Assembly (NCBI GenBank): GCA_965248675.1
Contig: CBDFJZ010000008.1
Coordinates: 1,674,001 to 1,738,000, forward strand
DNA: 64,000 bases
Direction: 5' to 3'
DNA from: UBA6627 sp965248675
GTDB lineage: Bacteria > Chloroflexota > Dehalococcoidia > UBA2979
Under the pieces are notes generated by a model. The model worked only from the letters and a program-made list of their open reading frames with translations, ran no database searches and was not told where the DNA came from. This document shows positions 42,870 through 51,302 of the stretch, in pieces; positions within the stretch are counted from its first letter, which is position 1, and the number at the start of each line of letters is the position of its first letter. The position numbers and the translations under genes were made by a program.

Positions 42870-44186
42870 ATGCGCACGCTCGTTGACGACAGCTGGCTGC
42901 TCGGTTCCTCGATTCTGATTGGGGTCGGTCTGATCGCCAGCTCGCCCGTGGTGATCATCCTCGGGATGCTCGTGCTCGGCAGCAGCACGGCGGGGCGCCT
43001 CTGGGCCAGGATCTCGCTCGAGGACGTGTACTACAGCCGCGAGATCTCGGAGCACCGACTGTTCGTCGGCGAGCAGACGGTGCTGACGCTCAAGCTCGCG
43101 AACCGCAAGGGGTTCCCGGTGCCCTGGATCGAGGTCCGCGAACAGCTCCCTCGGGACCTGCCGGTGGTCTCGGGGCGAACGTCGGTCGGCGGCACGCCCG
43201 GGATCAGCATCTTGCAGCGCAACACGGCGCTCGGCCGCCACGACCGGCTGGAGTGGCCGGTCGAGCTGCAGGCAACGCGCCGCGGCTACTACCGGATCGG
43301 GCCGGCGCGACTGCGATCGGGCGACATCTTCGGCTTCTTCGAACGCGAGCTGGTTCCGGAGATTCCGCCCACCGCGCTCGTCGTCTACCCGCATACCTAC
43401 GCGCTCCCCGAGCTGGGCCTGGACAGCGCGCGCCCGTTCGGAGAGCTGCGGGGCGGCAATCGGATCTATGAGGACCCGTCGCGCGTGGTCGGGGTGCGCG
43501 ACTATCAGCTCGGCGATCCGATGAAGCGGATCGATTGGAACGCGACGGCGCGCCTGCAGCGTCTGCAATCGCGGCTCTACGAGCCATCGCGCGCGCAGTC
43601 GATCGTGATCGCGCTGAACGTCGGTACGTTCGCGCGCAACTGGCAGGGCAGCGACCCGGTCCTCCTCGAGCGGGGCATCTCCGTCGCTGCCTCCGTGGCG
43701 CGCTGGGCGTACGACGCCGATCTGGCTGTCGGCGTGATCGCCAATGGGGCGTTCCCAGGCCAGGGGCGCCCGATTCGGATCGGCTCCGGCCGTCATCCGG
43801 ATCGCCTGAATCGTGTGCTCGAGGCGCTTGCCGCGATCAGCGCGTTCACGATCTCGAGCCTGGCGCGGGAGCTGGAGGGCGCATCGACGCGCGCGTTGCC
43901 CACCGGATCGACGGTGGTCGTGGTGGCGGCCGTGATGCCCGAGGAACTGGTCGCGACGCTGCACCGGCTGCGGCGTGAAGGGCACCACATCCATGTGGTC
44001 AAGACCTCGCCCCGGCCCTGGGACGCGCAGCTCGGGTCGATCCCGGTGTCGGAGGTAGCGGCGCAGATGGAGCCGCTGGAGGCGCAGCTCGCCGCGGAGC
44101 TGGGCGACCTCGGCGCGCCCGCGCTGACCGGCGACGCACCCGCTGCGGACGGGGCCGACATCGAGGCGGCGACGGCGGCGCTGTGA
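42870..44186 (+). CDS. DUF58 domain protein
   Basis: A 438-residue protein with two N-terminal membrane helices (about 8-45), an extracytoplasmic or lumenal beta domain with VTLKLANRKGFPVPWIEV, and the DUF58 core VVGVRDYQLGDPMKRIDWNATARL (about 208-231), a degenerate VWA-like fold. It is the standard partner of MoxR ATPases. The C-terminal 60 residues are Ala/Asp-rich. Its stop overlaps the GTG of the next gene, a DUF4129 membrane protein. The operon layout (MoxR, DUF58, then a membrane protein with DUF4129) is common, but its target is not known. Confidence 0.92.
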   Translation: MRTLVDDSWLLGSSILIGVGLIASSPVVIILGMLVLGSSTAGRLWARISLEDVYYSREISEHRLFVGEQTVLTLKLANRKGFPVPWIEVREQLPRDLPVVSGRTSVGGTPGISILQRNTALGRHDRLEWPVELQATRRGYYRIGPARLRSGDIFGFFERELVPEIPPTALVVYPHTYALPELGLDSARPFGELRGGNRIYEDPSRVVGVRDYQLGDPMKRIDWNATARLQRLQSRLYEPSRAQSIVIALNVGTFARNWQGSDPVLLERGISVAASVARWAYDADLAVGVIANGAFPGQGRPIRIGSGRHPDRLNRVLEALAAISAFTISSLARELEGASTRALPTGSTVVVVAAVMPEELVATLHRLRREGHHIHVVKTSPRPWDAQLGSIPVSEVAAQMEPLEAQLAAELGDLGAPALTGDAPAADGADIEAATAAL

Positions 44187-45901
44187 CCAACTGGCAGCGG
44201 AATCTGCTGGACGTGCTGTACATCGCGATGGAGTCGATCCCCTGGTTCACGGCGATCACCGTGATCGCGACGATCGGCGAGCGCGGTTTCCTCGGCGTCC
44301 TCGCGCGCCAGCTCCGTTCCCAGATCGCGGCTGACTTCTTCCAGGACCCCAACGAGGCCACGGCCGTCGCTGACGCACTCGCCGCGCAGGCACTCGTGGC
44401 GACGGCGGGCCCGGGGCTTTGGGTGGTGGCGCTGGCGGCATTCGGCGGATTCTGGTTGATGCGCTCGCTGATCCAGCTGCGGCTGAGCGGGCCCGCCGGC
44501 GCCGCGGCGCTGGTGCTCGCGACCGTCTTCGGTCTGAACGTGCTGCTGCACCTGGTCTTCGCGGAGAACCTGCTGATCTGGCAGAACGAGGGCGTCGCGA
44601 CCTTCATCGACAATCCGCAAGCCTTCGTCGCGAGCGGGGCGGACTTCGACGCCGTCGTCGAGCGCGGCGGCGTGGTGATCGGCAGTGCGACGGCGATCAC
44701 GATCACGTTCGTCGGGATGGTCGGTGTGTGGCTGCGGTTCCTCTACGCGGGGCGGCGGCCGGTGAAGTTCAACCACGTGCTCCGTTCGTTCGGGATCGGT
44801 TTCGCGATCATCCTCGTCTCGCTGGTGATCGCTCGTGTCAACGACGTCGGCCAGCTGGCGGTCTACGCGGTGCCCTTCTTCATGCTGGGGTTGATGTCGC
44901 TGGCGGTGGCCAACGGCGAGCGGGCCGCCCTGCCCGCGGAGGGGCGCGATCGCGCGGCCTCGTGGGTCGTCGCGGTAGCCGCGACGCTGACGCTGCTGGT
45001 GGCGGTCGCCTCGGTGTTCGGACTGCTTGCCGCGCTGGACGTCGCTAGCGTGCTGAGTTCGCTCGGCGGGCTGTTCGGCACGGTCATCGAGTGGGTGCTG
45101 ATTATCATCCTCACGCCGATCTTCTGGATTCTGGTCCCGTTGCTCGAGTTCCTGCTTCCCGACGCCCTCGCCGAGCGGCTGAACAACCTCCAGGTTCCCG
45201 AGAACCTCGTCGAGCCCGAGGTGCTGGAGGAGGGCCAGACCGAGGACGACTTCGTCTTCCCACGCTGGCCGTTCGACGTGCTGAAGCTGTTGATCTTCGT
45301 GGCGCTGGTCTGGTTGTCCTATCGCGTGGGTCGGGCCTTGCTCGCCCGCCGCGACTCCGGCCTCGAGGATGAGTTCGACGAGTTCCGCACGGAGATGGCC
45401 GGCGGCGGCGGGTTGGGGGGTCTGCTGCGCGGCCTGATGCGGCGCGGAGTGCGGCCGTCCGGCAGCAGTTGGTTCCACCTGAATCCCGTGTACGGGATAT
45501 ACGGGCGGAGCGTGATCGACGCCGAGGATCGCGGGTTCGAGCGGCGGCGCTCGGAGACGCCGCTCGAGTACTCCAGCGCCTCCGGATCGGTGCTCGGGGC
45601 GCCGGTGTTTGGCGAGATCGCCGAGGCGTTCGATGCTGCTCGTTACGGCGGGCACGACGCCGATCCCGATCAGCTCCGGCGCTGGGCGGCGGAGCTGGAG
45701 GCATGGGAAGCGGCGCATCCCGCCACCGAGGAGCTGCGCGATCAACTCGAGCAGGTCCGCCCGCCTCGCGATCCACGCCCCGTCGATCCGGCGAAGGAGT
45801 TCGCGGAGCGTGTGAAGCGCGGCCGCGCGGCGTTCAAGCAGATGCGCGACGGCGAGCTGGCCGATCGCGTAGGCGGCGGCGAGGGCAAGAACCCGCCGTA
45901 G
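44183..45901 (+). CDS. Polytopic membrane protein with C-terminal DUF4129
   Basis: A 572-residue protein with about 9-10 membrane helices in the first 400 residues, including LLVAVASVFGLLAALDVA and WVLIIILTPIFWILVPLLEFLLP. The cytoplasmic C terminus has the DUF4129 pattern: ERRRSETPLEYSSASGSVLG...FGEIAEAFDAARYGG. In related operons this module is usually fused to a transglutaminase domain; none is seen here. GTG overlapping the DUF58 stop indicates coupling. The last residues are Lys/Arg/Gly-rich. Function unknown, probably cell-envelope related. Confidence 0.85.
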   Translation: MTNWQRNLLDVLYIAMESIPWFTAITVIATIGERGFLGVLARQLRSQIAADFFQDPNEATAVADALAAQALVATAGPGLWVVALAAFGGFWLMRSLIQLRLSGPAGAAALVLATVFGLNVLLHLVFAENLLIWQNEGVATFIDNPQAFVASGADFDAVVERGGVVIGSATAITITFVGMVGVWLRFLYAGRRPVKFNHVLRSFGIGFAIILVSLVIARVNDVGQLAVYAVPFFMLGLMSLAVANGERAALPAEGRDRAASWVVAVAATLTLLVAVASVFGLLAALDVASVLSSLGGLFGTVIEWVLIIILTPIFWILVPLLEFLLPDALAERLNNLQVPENLVEPEVLEEGQTEDDFVFPRWPFDVLKLLIFVALVWLSYRVGRALLARRDSGLEDEFDEFRTEMAGGGGLGGLLRGLMRRGVRPSGSSWFHLNPVYGIYGRSVIDAEDRGFERRRSETPLEYSSASGSVLGAPVFGEIAEAFDAARYGGHDADPDQLRRWAAELEAWEAAHPATEELRDQLEQVRPPRDPRPVDPAKEFAERVKRGRAAFKQMRDGELADRVGGGEGKNPP

Positions 45902-45923
45902 CGCCTCCGCGCCCGGATCTGCG

Positions 45924-46655
45924 CTACGCCTCGACGAGCGGCTCGAGCACCGGGCGGCCGCCGAGCGCGGTGAGCGCCGCGACCGTGTGGTACCGATCGG
46001 GTGTCGCGCAGAGCACGACGTCGTCGTCGAATCCGAGGCCCACTGTCGTCGCGCCATGTTCGGTCGCGCGGAACGCCGCGGCGAGATCCCCACGCGCAGC
46101 CTCGAACCGGCGCAGAGCGTCGCGCGCGCCGGCTTCGAGCACCGCCCCGCCCCGCACGAGGCGATCGGCGAGTAGGCCGGCCGCGAGGACGTCGTCCTCG
46201 CCGAATCCGCCGCGCAGCCCGGCGCAGACGATCAGCACGTCGCGCTCCGCGCGCAGCGCCGCGTCCGTTGCCGCGCCGGCGTTGAGCACGGCCGCGGGCA
46301 TGACGAGCGGCGCGCCCGCACACGCGAGCAGCGCCGGCGTCCCGTTCGAGGTCGCCTGGACCGCGACCTCGACGTCGAGCGCGGCGGTTGCGAGGGCGGC
46401 TGGCGAGTTCCCGCCATCGAAGCCGTCCGGCGGCAGCCCGCCGCGTTCGCCGAGCAAGAAGACCTCGCTGCCGGCGGCGACCAGCTCGTCGCGCAGCGCG
46501 AGCCCCCCCTCGATCGTGGCGGTCGGATAGATCCGCCGCACGCCGCGATCGAGCAGCACCGCGAGCACCGAGGTCGCCCTCAGCACATCGACGACGAGGC
46601 AGGTCTGTCCGAGCGGCGGCTCCGCGGGGGGTGTGATTGCGACGTCGACGCGCAT
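45924..46655 (-). CDS. comB: 2-phosphosulfolactate phosphatase family protein
   Basis: A 243-residue ComB-family protein: MRVDVAIT, CLVVDVLRATSVLAVLLDRG (Asp-x-x-Arg-Ala metal/phosphate region), FLLGERGGLPPDGFDGGNSP, QATSNGTPAL and CAGLRGGFGEDDVLAAG. The reaction is dephosphorylation of 2-phosphosulfolactate on the route to coenzyme M or sulfolactate. Many bacteria outside methanogens carry ComB without the pathway; comA and comC are not in the window, so the real substrate is open. The start ATG is taken at the family start; the longer frame enters the divergent murI region. Confidence 0.88.
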   Translation of the reverse strand: MRVDVAITPPAEPPLGQTCLVVDVLRATSVLAVLLDRGVRRIYPTATIEGGLALRDELVAAGSEVFLLGERGGLPPDGFDGGNSPAALATAALDVEVAVQATSNGTPALLACAGAPLVMPAAVLNAGAATDAALRAERDVLIVCAGLRGGFGEDDVLAAGLLADRLVRGGAVLEAGARDALRRFEAARGDLAAAFRATEHGATTVGLGFDDDVVLCATPDRYHTVAALTALGGRPVLEPLVEA

Positions 46656-46741
46656 CTGCGGGCAATGGTAGTGGCGGCGGCGCGGAGCGGCTCTGCTACG
46701 GTGATTGACAGGGTCGACAGCCGCGAGAGGACGCGCGAATC

Positions 46742-47578
46742 GTGCTCGCCCACGCCGGCATCTTCGATTCAGGTCTCGGCGGTTTGACCGTCGCCCGCGC
46801 GCTCCACGCGCGCGCCCCAACGATTCCGTTGCTCTACGTCGCTGACACGGCGCGCTTCCCGTACGGCGAGCGCGCGGAGGACGACGTCGAGTCGCGGGTC
46901 GTCGCGGTCGGTCAGGCGCTGGTCGATCGCGGGTGCACGCTCGTCGTCGTGGCTTGCAACACCGCGTCCTCGGCCGCGTTGGAGCGGCTGCGGGCGGAGC
47001 TGCCAGTGCCGGTGGTGGGGATGGAGCCGCCACTGAAGCCCGCGGCGGCGCAGTCGAAGAGCCGGCGGATCGTCGTGCTCGCGACCGCCCGGACGGCCGC
47101 CGGCGAGCGGCTGGCGCAACTGGAGGCGGACCACGCCGCGGACGTCACCGTGCACACGGTACCGATGCCCGGCCTGGCCGACCTCGTCGAGACGGGCAGC
47201 GTCCGCGATCCGGAGGTCGTGGCGATGCTCGAGGAGGCGACGCGCGGGCCGATCGAACTCGGCGCGGACGCGATCGCCCTCGGCTGCACGCATTACGGGT
47301 TCGTGGAGGCGACGCTGCGCTCAATCCTGCCTGACGGGATCGCGATCATCGACGCGGCGGACGCAGTCGCACGGCGGACGCTGGCGGTGATCGAGGAGAG
47401 TGGCCAAGAGGTCGTGCCGGGCGCGCCACGCCCGATTGATTACGATGTAACTGGCAACCGCGACGCCTTCGCGGCGGCGCTAGTTCGTCTGCGCGAGGCA
47501 GGCGAGGCGCTACCACAGCTGGTCGATTTCCGCCGGCGGCCGGTTGCCGCGGCCGGATCACGGGGGAGCGAACGATGA
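46742..47578 (+). CDS. murI: Glutamate racemase
   Basis: A 278-residue cofactor-independent racemase that makes D-glutamate for peptidoglycan. Signature FDSGLGGLTVAR (residues 8-19), YVADTARFPYGER, the first catalytic Cys in VACNTASSAAL, and the second in LGCTHYGF; all standard. The GTG start is shared with a divergent promoter region (TACGGT near 46697). The stop overlaps the pyrF ATG (ATGA). A Pro/Arg-rich tail extends past the usual end. Confidence 0.95.
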   Translation: MLAHAGIFDSGLGGLTVARALHARAPTIPLLYVADTARFPYGERAEDDVESRVVAVGQALVDRGCTLVVVACNTASSAALERLRAELPVPVVGMEPPLKPAAAQSKSRRIVVLATARTAAGERLAQLEADHAADVTVHTVPMPGLADLVETGSVRDPEVVAMLEEATRGPIELGADAIALGCTHYGFVEATLRSILPDGIAIIDAADAVARRTLAVIEESGQEVVPGAPRPIDYDVTGNRDAFAAALVRLREAGEALPQLVDFRRRPVAAAGSRGSER

Positions 47579-48423
47579 CGACTGTCGAAGCCGAACCGAC
47601 CACCAGGACCGCCGGGCGCTTCCGCGAGCGTCTGGACGCGGCGGTGGAGACGAACCACTCATTGCTCTGCGTCGGGCTCGACCCCGATCCGAAGCGAATG
47701 CCCATCGGCGTCAACGTCCGCGACTTCCTGATCGGCATCATCGAGGCGACCGCCGACCTGGTCTGCGCGTACAAGCCGAACGCCGCGTTCTTCGAGCAGT
47801 ACGGCGACGAGGGCTGGCGCACCCTGCGCGACGTGGTGAGCGAGGTGCCGGACGGGATCCCCGTGCTGCTGGACGCGAAGCGAGGTGACGTCGGGCACAC
47901 GGCGGCCGCCTACGCCTCCGCGGTGTACGACTGGGTGGGCGCGGACGCCGTGACGCTCAACCCGTACCTCGGGATCGACGCGCTGGAGCCGTTCCTCGCT
48001 TACGAGGACCGGCACGTGTTCGTCGTCTGCCGGACCTCGAATCCGAGCGCGGGCGAGCTGCAGGACCTGACGGCTGGCGACGTGCGCCTTTACGAACGCG
48101 TGGCGGAGCTGTCGCTCGGTTGGAATGCGAAGGGCAACGTCGGCCTCGTGGTCGGCGCGACCTACCCGGAGGAGGCGGCGCGGGTACGGGCGATCTGCCC
48201 TGACCAGCTGATCTTGCTGCCCGGAGTCGGCGCCCAGCAGGGCGACATCGATGCCGCCGTGGGTGCGGCGGTCGACGGCGCCGGACGCGGCCTCCTCGTG
48301 AACGCGTCCCGCGGCGTGCTGTACGCGCAGCCGTTCGAAGACGGATGCGCCGTCGGCGGCTGGGCGGAGGCCTCGCGCGACGCGGCGCGCGCGCTGCGCG
48401 ACGCGATCAACGCCGCGCGCTGA
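47575..48423 (+). CDS. pyrF: Orotidine 5'-phosphate decarboxylase (type 2)
   Basis: A 282-residue OMP decarboxylase for the last step of UMP synthesis. CVGLDPDPKRMP, AYKPNAAFFEQYG, the catalytic Lys/Asp loop LLDAKRGDVGHTAAAYA and LLPGVGAQQGD are the type-2 family motifs. Normal length. The ATG overlaps the murI stop and the gene is followed 6 nt later by the DUF951 gene, forming a murI-pyrF-DUF951 operon. Confidence 0.96.
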   Translation: MTTVEAEPTTRTAGRFRERLDAAVETNHSLLCVGLDPDPKRMPIGVNVRDFLIGIIEATADLVCAYKPNAAFFEQYGDEGWRTLRDVVSEVPDGIPVLLDAKRGDVGHTAAAYASAVYDWVGADAVTLNPYLGIDALEPFLAYEDRHVFVVCRTSNPSAGELQDLTAGDVRLYERVAELSLGWNAKGNVGLVVGATYPEEAARVRAICPDQLILLPGVGAQQGDIDAAVGAAVDGAGRGLLVNASRGVLYAQPFEDGCAVGGWAEASRDAARALRDAINAAR

Positions 48424-48429
48424 ACCTCG

Positions 48430-48690
48430 ATGCCGCTCGACGTCCGGATGGGCGATGTGATCGAGATGCGGAAGCCGCATCCGTGCGGCGGCCGCGCGTG
48501 GACCGTGGTGCGAGTAGGCGCGGACATCGGGCTGCGCTGCGGATCCTGCGAGCGGCGGATCATGATGGACCGGCCGACGCTGCACCGTCGGGCGAAGCAA
48601 CTGCTCGAGCGCGGTGACCCGGTCGACCCGGCGATCGAGGCGGCGCTGTTCGGCACGGACACGCCGTCCGGCGAGCCGGCGGATCGGTGA
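48430..48690 (+). CDS. DUF951 family protein
   Basis: An 86-residue protein with the DUF951 signature: VRMGDVIEMRKPHPCGG (Cys19), W-VVRVGADIGLRC (Cys37) and GSCERRIMMDR (Cys40), suggesting a small zinc-binding fold. It is usually found near translation or GTPase genes; its function is not established. Here it is the third gene of the murI-pyrF operon. The C-terminal 30 residues are variable and Asp/Pro-rich. Confidence 0.88.
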   Translation: MPLDVRMGDVIEMRKPHPCGGRAWTVVRVGADIGLRCGSCERRIMMDRPTLHRRAKQLLERGDPVDPAIEAALFGTDTPSGEPADR

Positions 48691-48715
48691 GCGCGGTCGC
48701 GGCCGCGAGCGTTCA

Positions 48716-48745
48716 TTGACCGCCCGAACAGGCGACTCCTACACT
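48716..48745 (+). promoter_or_regulatory. Sigma70-type promoter before the bifunctional nuclease gene
   Basis: TTGACC at 48716-48721 and TACACT at 48740-48745 separated by 18 nt, about 40 nt before the TTG start. One of the best matches in the window. Confidence 0.65.
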
Positions 48746-48786
48746 CAAAACGCCGGTCCGCGGGGTCGGCCATCAAGGAGCGACGC

Positions 48787-49320
48787 TTGATCGAGCTGGT
48801 GATCGACAGCATCCGTGTCGGCCTCCGACACTACCGGCGGGTCGTCGTCCTCAAAGAGAAGGATGCGGATCGCTACTTGCCGATCTGGATCGGCGCGGAC
48901 GTCGCGGACGCGATCGCGTTCCGGCTGCAGGACCTCAACGTGCCTCGGCCTCAGACCCACGACCTGATGACGAAGCTGATCTCGGAACTCGGTGGCGCGA
49001 TCGTTTCGATCGTGATCAACGATCTGAAGGACGACACCTTCTTCGCCCAGATTCGAATCGAGCATGACGGTCAGACGCTCGAGATCGACTCCCGTCCGTC
49101 CGACGCGATCGCGCTCGCGGTCCGCGCGGAGATCCCGATCTTCGCCTCCGACGAGGTGATCGAACACGCCGCTGTGGTGCTCGACGAAGATGGACAGCCG
49201 ATCGAGGGCGCGGGCGCCAAGGTCGAGCCGGCGACCGCCGAGGAGCTGGAGAAGCTCTCCGCGTTCCGGGATTTCGTCTCCGGCCTCGATCTGGACGACC
49301 TCGGGAATCGGGCGGAGTAG
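48787..49320 (+). CDS. Bifunctional nuclease (BFN/DUF151) family protein
   Basis: A 177-residue protein. LVIDSIRVGLRHYRRVVVLKEK, LPIWIGADVADAIAFRLQ, TKLISELGGAIVSIVINDLKDDTFFAQI and IDSRPSDAIALAVRAEIPIFASDEV are the BFN family motifs. Homologues have DNase/RNase activity in plants and bacteria; the native role in bacteria is unclear. The TTG start is supported by AAGGAG at good spacing and by alignment to the family start. A short C-terminal helical tail follows. A small GC palindrome (49322-49333) follows the stop. Confidence 0.9.
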   Translation: MIELVIDSIRVGLRHYRRVVVLKEKDADRYLPIWIGADVADAIAFRLQDLNVPRPQTHDLMTKLISELGGAIVSIVINDLKDDTFFAQIRIEHDGQTLEIDSRPSDAIALAVRAEIPIFASDEVIEHAAVVLDEDGQPIEGAGAKVEPATAEELEKLSAFRDFVSGLDLDDLGNRAE

Positions 49321-49391
49321 CCTCCCGCGGGAGCGATCTCGCGGTGCGGCGAGGCCATAATTCGTCCGCTCGTGCATCGTCTCACAATCGG

Positions 49392-49420
49392 TTGATCCAC
49401 CGATCCGCGCGTGCTACCGT
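49392..49420 (+). promoter_or_regulatory. Sigma70-type promoter of the atp operon
   Basis: TTGATC at 49392-49397 and TACCGT at 49415-49420 with a 17-nt spacer, 33 nt before the first ATG of the operon. Confidence 0.6.
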
Positions 49421-49453
49421 CCTGCTGGCCTCGCTCCCGGATGGAGACGGGCC

Positions 49454-49672
49454 ATGTGGAATTCACCGGTTTTAGGGCTGATCGGCATTGGGAGTTATCT
49501 CGCCGCGGCGATCGTGGTGCCGACGGTGATCGGGCACGCCCTCGATGGCCGCTTCGACACGGAACCCGTGCTGACGCTGGTCTTCCTCGTAGTCGGATTG
49601 ATGGCGGGGTTCCTTGGCGCCTATCGACAGCTCCAGGATTTCCTGCGCAGCCAGCAGCAGGGCCGCGGGTAG
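49454..49672 (+). CDS. AtpZ/AtpI-like small membrane protein
   Basis: A 72-residue protein with two membrane helices (about 7-28 and 40-60) separated by a short polar loop, at the head of the ATP synthase operon. The pattern YLAAAIVVPTVIGHALDGRFDTEPVLTLVFLVVGLMAGFLGAYRQL matches AtpZ / F0F1-ATPase subunit (Pfam family for a putative Mg2+/Ca2+ transporter) proteins, which help assemble the c-ring or supply Mg2+. The ATG follows GGAGACGGGCC. atpB starts 18 nt downstream. Confidence 0.85.
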   Translation: MWNSPVLGLIGIGSYLAAAIVVPTVIGHALDGRFDTEPVLTLVFLVVGLMAGFLGAYRQLQDFLRSQQQGRG

Positions 49673-49690
49673 CGCGCGGAGGTCCGTCTG

Positions 49691-50821
49691 ATGCGCGTCT
49701 GGCTGATCGTGGTTGGCGTGCTGGTGCTGATCGGGGTTGGCGTCGTTTTCGTCGGCGGTCCCTCGCCCGCGATCGTCGTCGCGCCCGAGACGATCTTCCA
49801 CTGGGGTCCGCTCGACGTAACGAACACGATGTTCACCTCGTGGTTCGTCGTCCTCTTCCTCATCCTGCTCGCCTTCTTCGTCGGCCGCAGCTTGTCACTG
49901 GTACCAAGCGGGTTCAGCGGTGCCGTCGAGGCGGCTGTCGAGGCGTTCTACGGCATCGTCGTCCAGGTCGCGGGGGAGGAGAACGGTCGCCGATTCTTCC
50001 CGCTCGTCGCGACGATCTTTTTCTTCGTTCTCATCTCGAACTACGCCGGTCTGCTGCCGATCAACAACGTGATCGGCCTGGCCGAGCCCGGATTCGGCCA
50101 GAAGCAGACTGTGCTCGAACAGCGCAGCTTCGCCGGTATTGACTTCGCGATGATTCCGCTGAAGCCCGAACTGGTCGACACCGGCGGCGGCGATCACGCG
50201 TTCATCGAGTACAGCGACGGCACGGTCGTGGAGGACGTCGGTGACGAGGAGCACAGTCGTGCGGTCGGGCCGCTCGCGCAGGTGTCCGGCAACCCGACCG
50301 GTGCCGCGACAAGTGCTCGGATCGGCACCGAGGAAGAGCACGAGGCGGGCGCAACGGTCACGCGCTTCTCCGGTCTGATCGCGCCCTACTTCCGCTCGGT
50401 CATGACCGACGTGACGGCGCCCGCGGCGATCGCGATCTTCTCCTTCATCTTCGTCGAGTTCTGGGGCCTCCAGTCGCTGGGGCTCTCCTACCTGACCAAG
50501 TTCTTCAACTTCGGGAAGCTGCTGCGGGGTGAGATCTTCGGCGGCATCATCGACTTCCTAGTCGGCATCCTCGAGCTCGTCTCCGAACTCTCGCGCCTCG
50601 TCTCGTTCACCTTCCGTCTCTTCGGCAACATCTTCGCTGGCGAGGTGCTCCTGCTGATGATGACGTTCCTGGTGCCGTTCGTGCTCGTGGACGTGTTCTA
50701 CGGGCTGGAGCTCTTCGTTGGCCTCGTGCAGGCGTTTGTGTTCGCCATGCTCACGCTAGTGTTCGCCGTGACAGCGGTTTCCCACCACGGAGCCGACCAC
50801 GAGAGCGTGGGCGCGCACTGA
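49691..50821 (+). CDS. atpB: ATP synthase F0 subunit a with large loop insertion
   Basis: A 376-residue subunit a, about 100 residues longer than typical. N-terminal helix at 5-25, then the usual helices. The essential Arg is in SFTFRLFGNIFAGEVLL, and TDVTAPAAIAIFSFIFVEFWG precedes it. Between SNYAGLLPINNVIG and the PYFRSVMTDVTAP region lies a hydrophilic insert of about 80 residues, rich in Glu, Asp and Gly (for example VDTGGGDHAFIEYSDGTVVE), probably in the extracytoplasmic loop. Proton channel residues look intact. Second gene of the atp operon. Confidence 0.94.
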   Translation: MRVWLIVVGVLVLIGVGVVFVGGPSPAIVVAPETIFHWGPLDVTNTMFTSWFVVLFLILLAFFVGRSLSLVPSGFSGAVEAAVEAFYGIVVQVAGEENGRRFFPLVATIFFFVLISNYAGLLPINNVIGLAEPGFGQKQTVLEQRSFAGIDFAMIPLKPELVDTGGGDHAFIEYSDGTVVEDVGDEEHSRAVGPLAQVSGNPTGAATSARIGTEEEHEAGATVTRFSGLIAPYFRSVMTDVTAPAAIAIFSFIFVEFWGLQSLGLSYLTKFFNFGKLLRGEIFGGIIDFLVGILELVSELSRLVSFTFRLFGNIFAGEVLLLMMTFLVPFVLVDVFYGLELFVGLVQAFVFAMLTLVFAVTAVSHHGADHESVGAH

Positions 50822-50891
50822 GCGTCGATCACTGCGAGTACGTGACCATCCCGCGCCGGCAGCGGTCGGACGGGTCAGGGAGGAATTGGAC

Positions 50892-51233
50892 ATGACTGCA
50901 GGAGCAATCGCACGGCGCGCGGCCGTCGTTCTGGCGTTCGGTGCCGCGGCCTTCCTGGCCTCGACCGGCGTTGCGGGCGCGCAAGAGTCCGCAGACAACG
51001 TCTTCACCGCGGATAGCTCGAAGTTTATCGCCGCCGGGCTCGCGATGGGCCTCGGCGCGCTCGGCCCGGGGGTTGGCATCGGCCTCCTCGGCGGCAAGGC
51101 GATGGAGGCGCTCGGGCGCAATCCGGAGGCCGCCCCCCAGATCCAGACGAACATGATCCTCGCGATCGCGTTCGCTGAGGCGATCGGCATTTACGCCCTC
51201 GTCGTCGCAATCCTCATCGGCTTCGTCTTCTAG
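50892..51233 (+). CDS. atpE: ATP synthase F0 subunit c with signal-like N terminus
   Basis: A 113-residue subunit c. The mature hairpin is preceded by about 40 residues that look like a signal peptide (RRAAVVLAFGAAAFLASTGVAGAQE). Helix 1 has GLAMGLGALGPGVGIGLLGGKAMEALGRNPE, the loop RNPE-type, and helix 2 carries the ion-binding Glu in AIAFAEAIGIYALVVAIL. The site lacks the extra Gln and Ser/Thr of Na+ enzymes, so protons are the likely coupling ion. The ATG follows GGAGG; a TTG two codons upstream is less likely. Confidence 0.95.
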   Translation: MTAGAIARRAAVVLAFGAAAFLASTGVAGAQESADNVFTADSSKFIAAGLAMGLGALGPGVGIGLLGGKAMEALGRNPEAAPQIQTNMILAIAFAEAIGIYALVVAILIGFVF

Positions 51234-51302
51234 CGCCTCGCGCCGTACGTGGACGGTCGCCGCTTCTGCCCGCGCACGTCCGGCACCGAGGAGAGAGACG
51301 AC

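Noticed and set aside
41625..46093. Two minus-strand frames of 766-789 codons
   Set aside because: Antisense to MoxR, DUF58 and DUF4129 genes; no recognisable domains.
46656..47033. N-terminal extension of comB into the murI region
   Set aside because: Homology starts at MRVDVAIT; the extension is antisense to murI.
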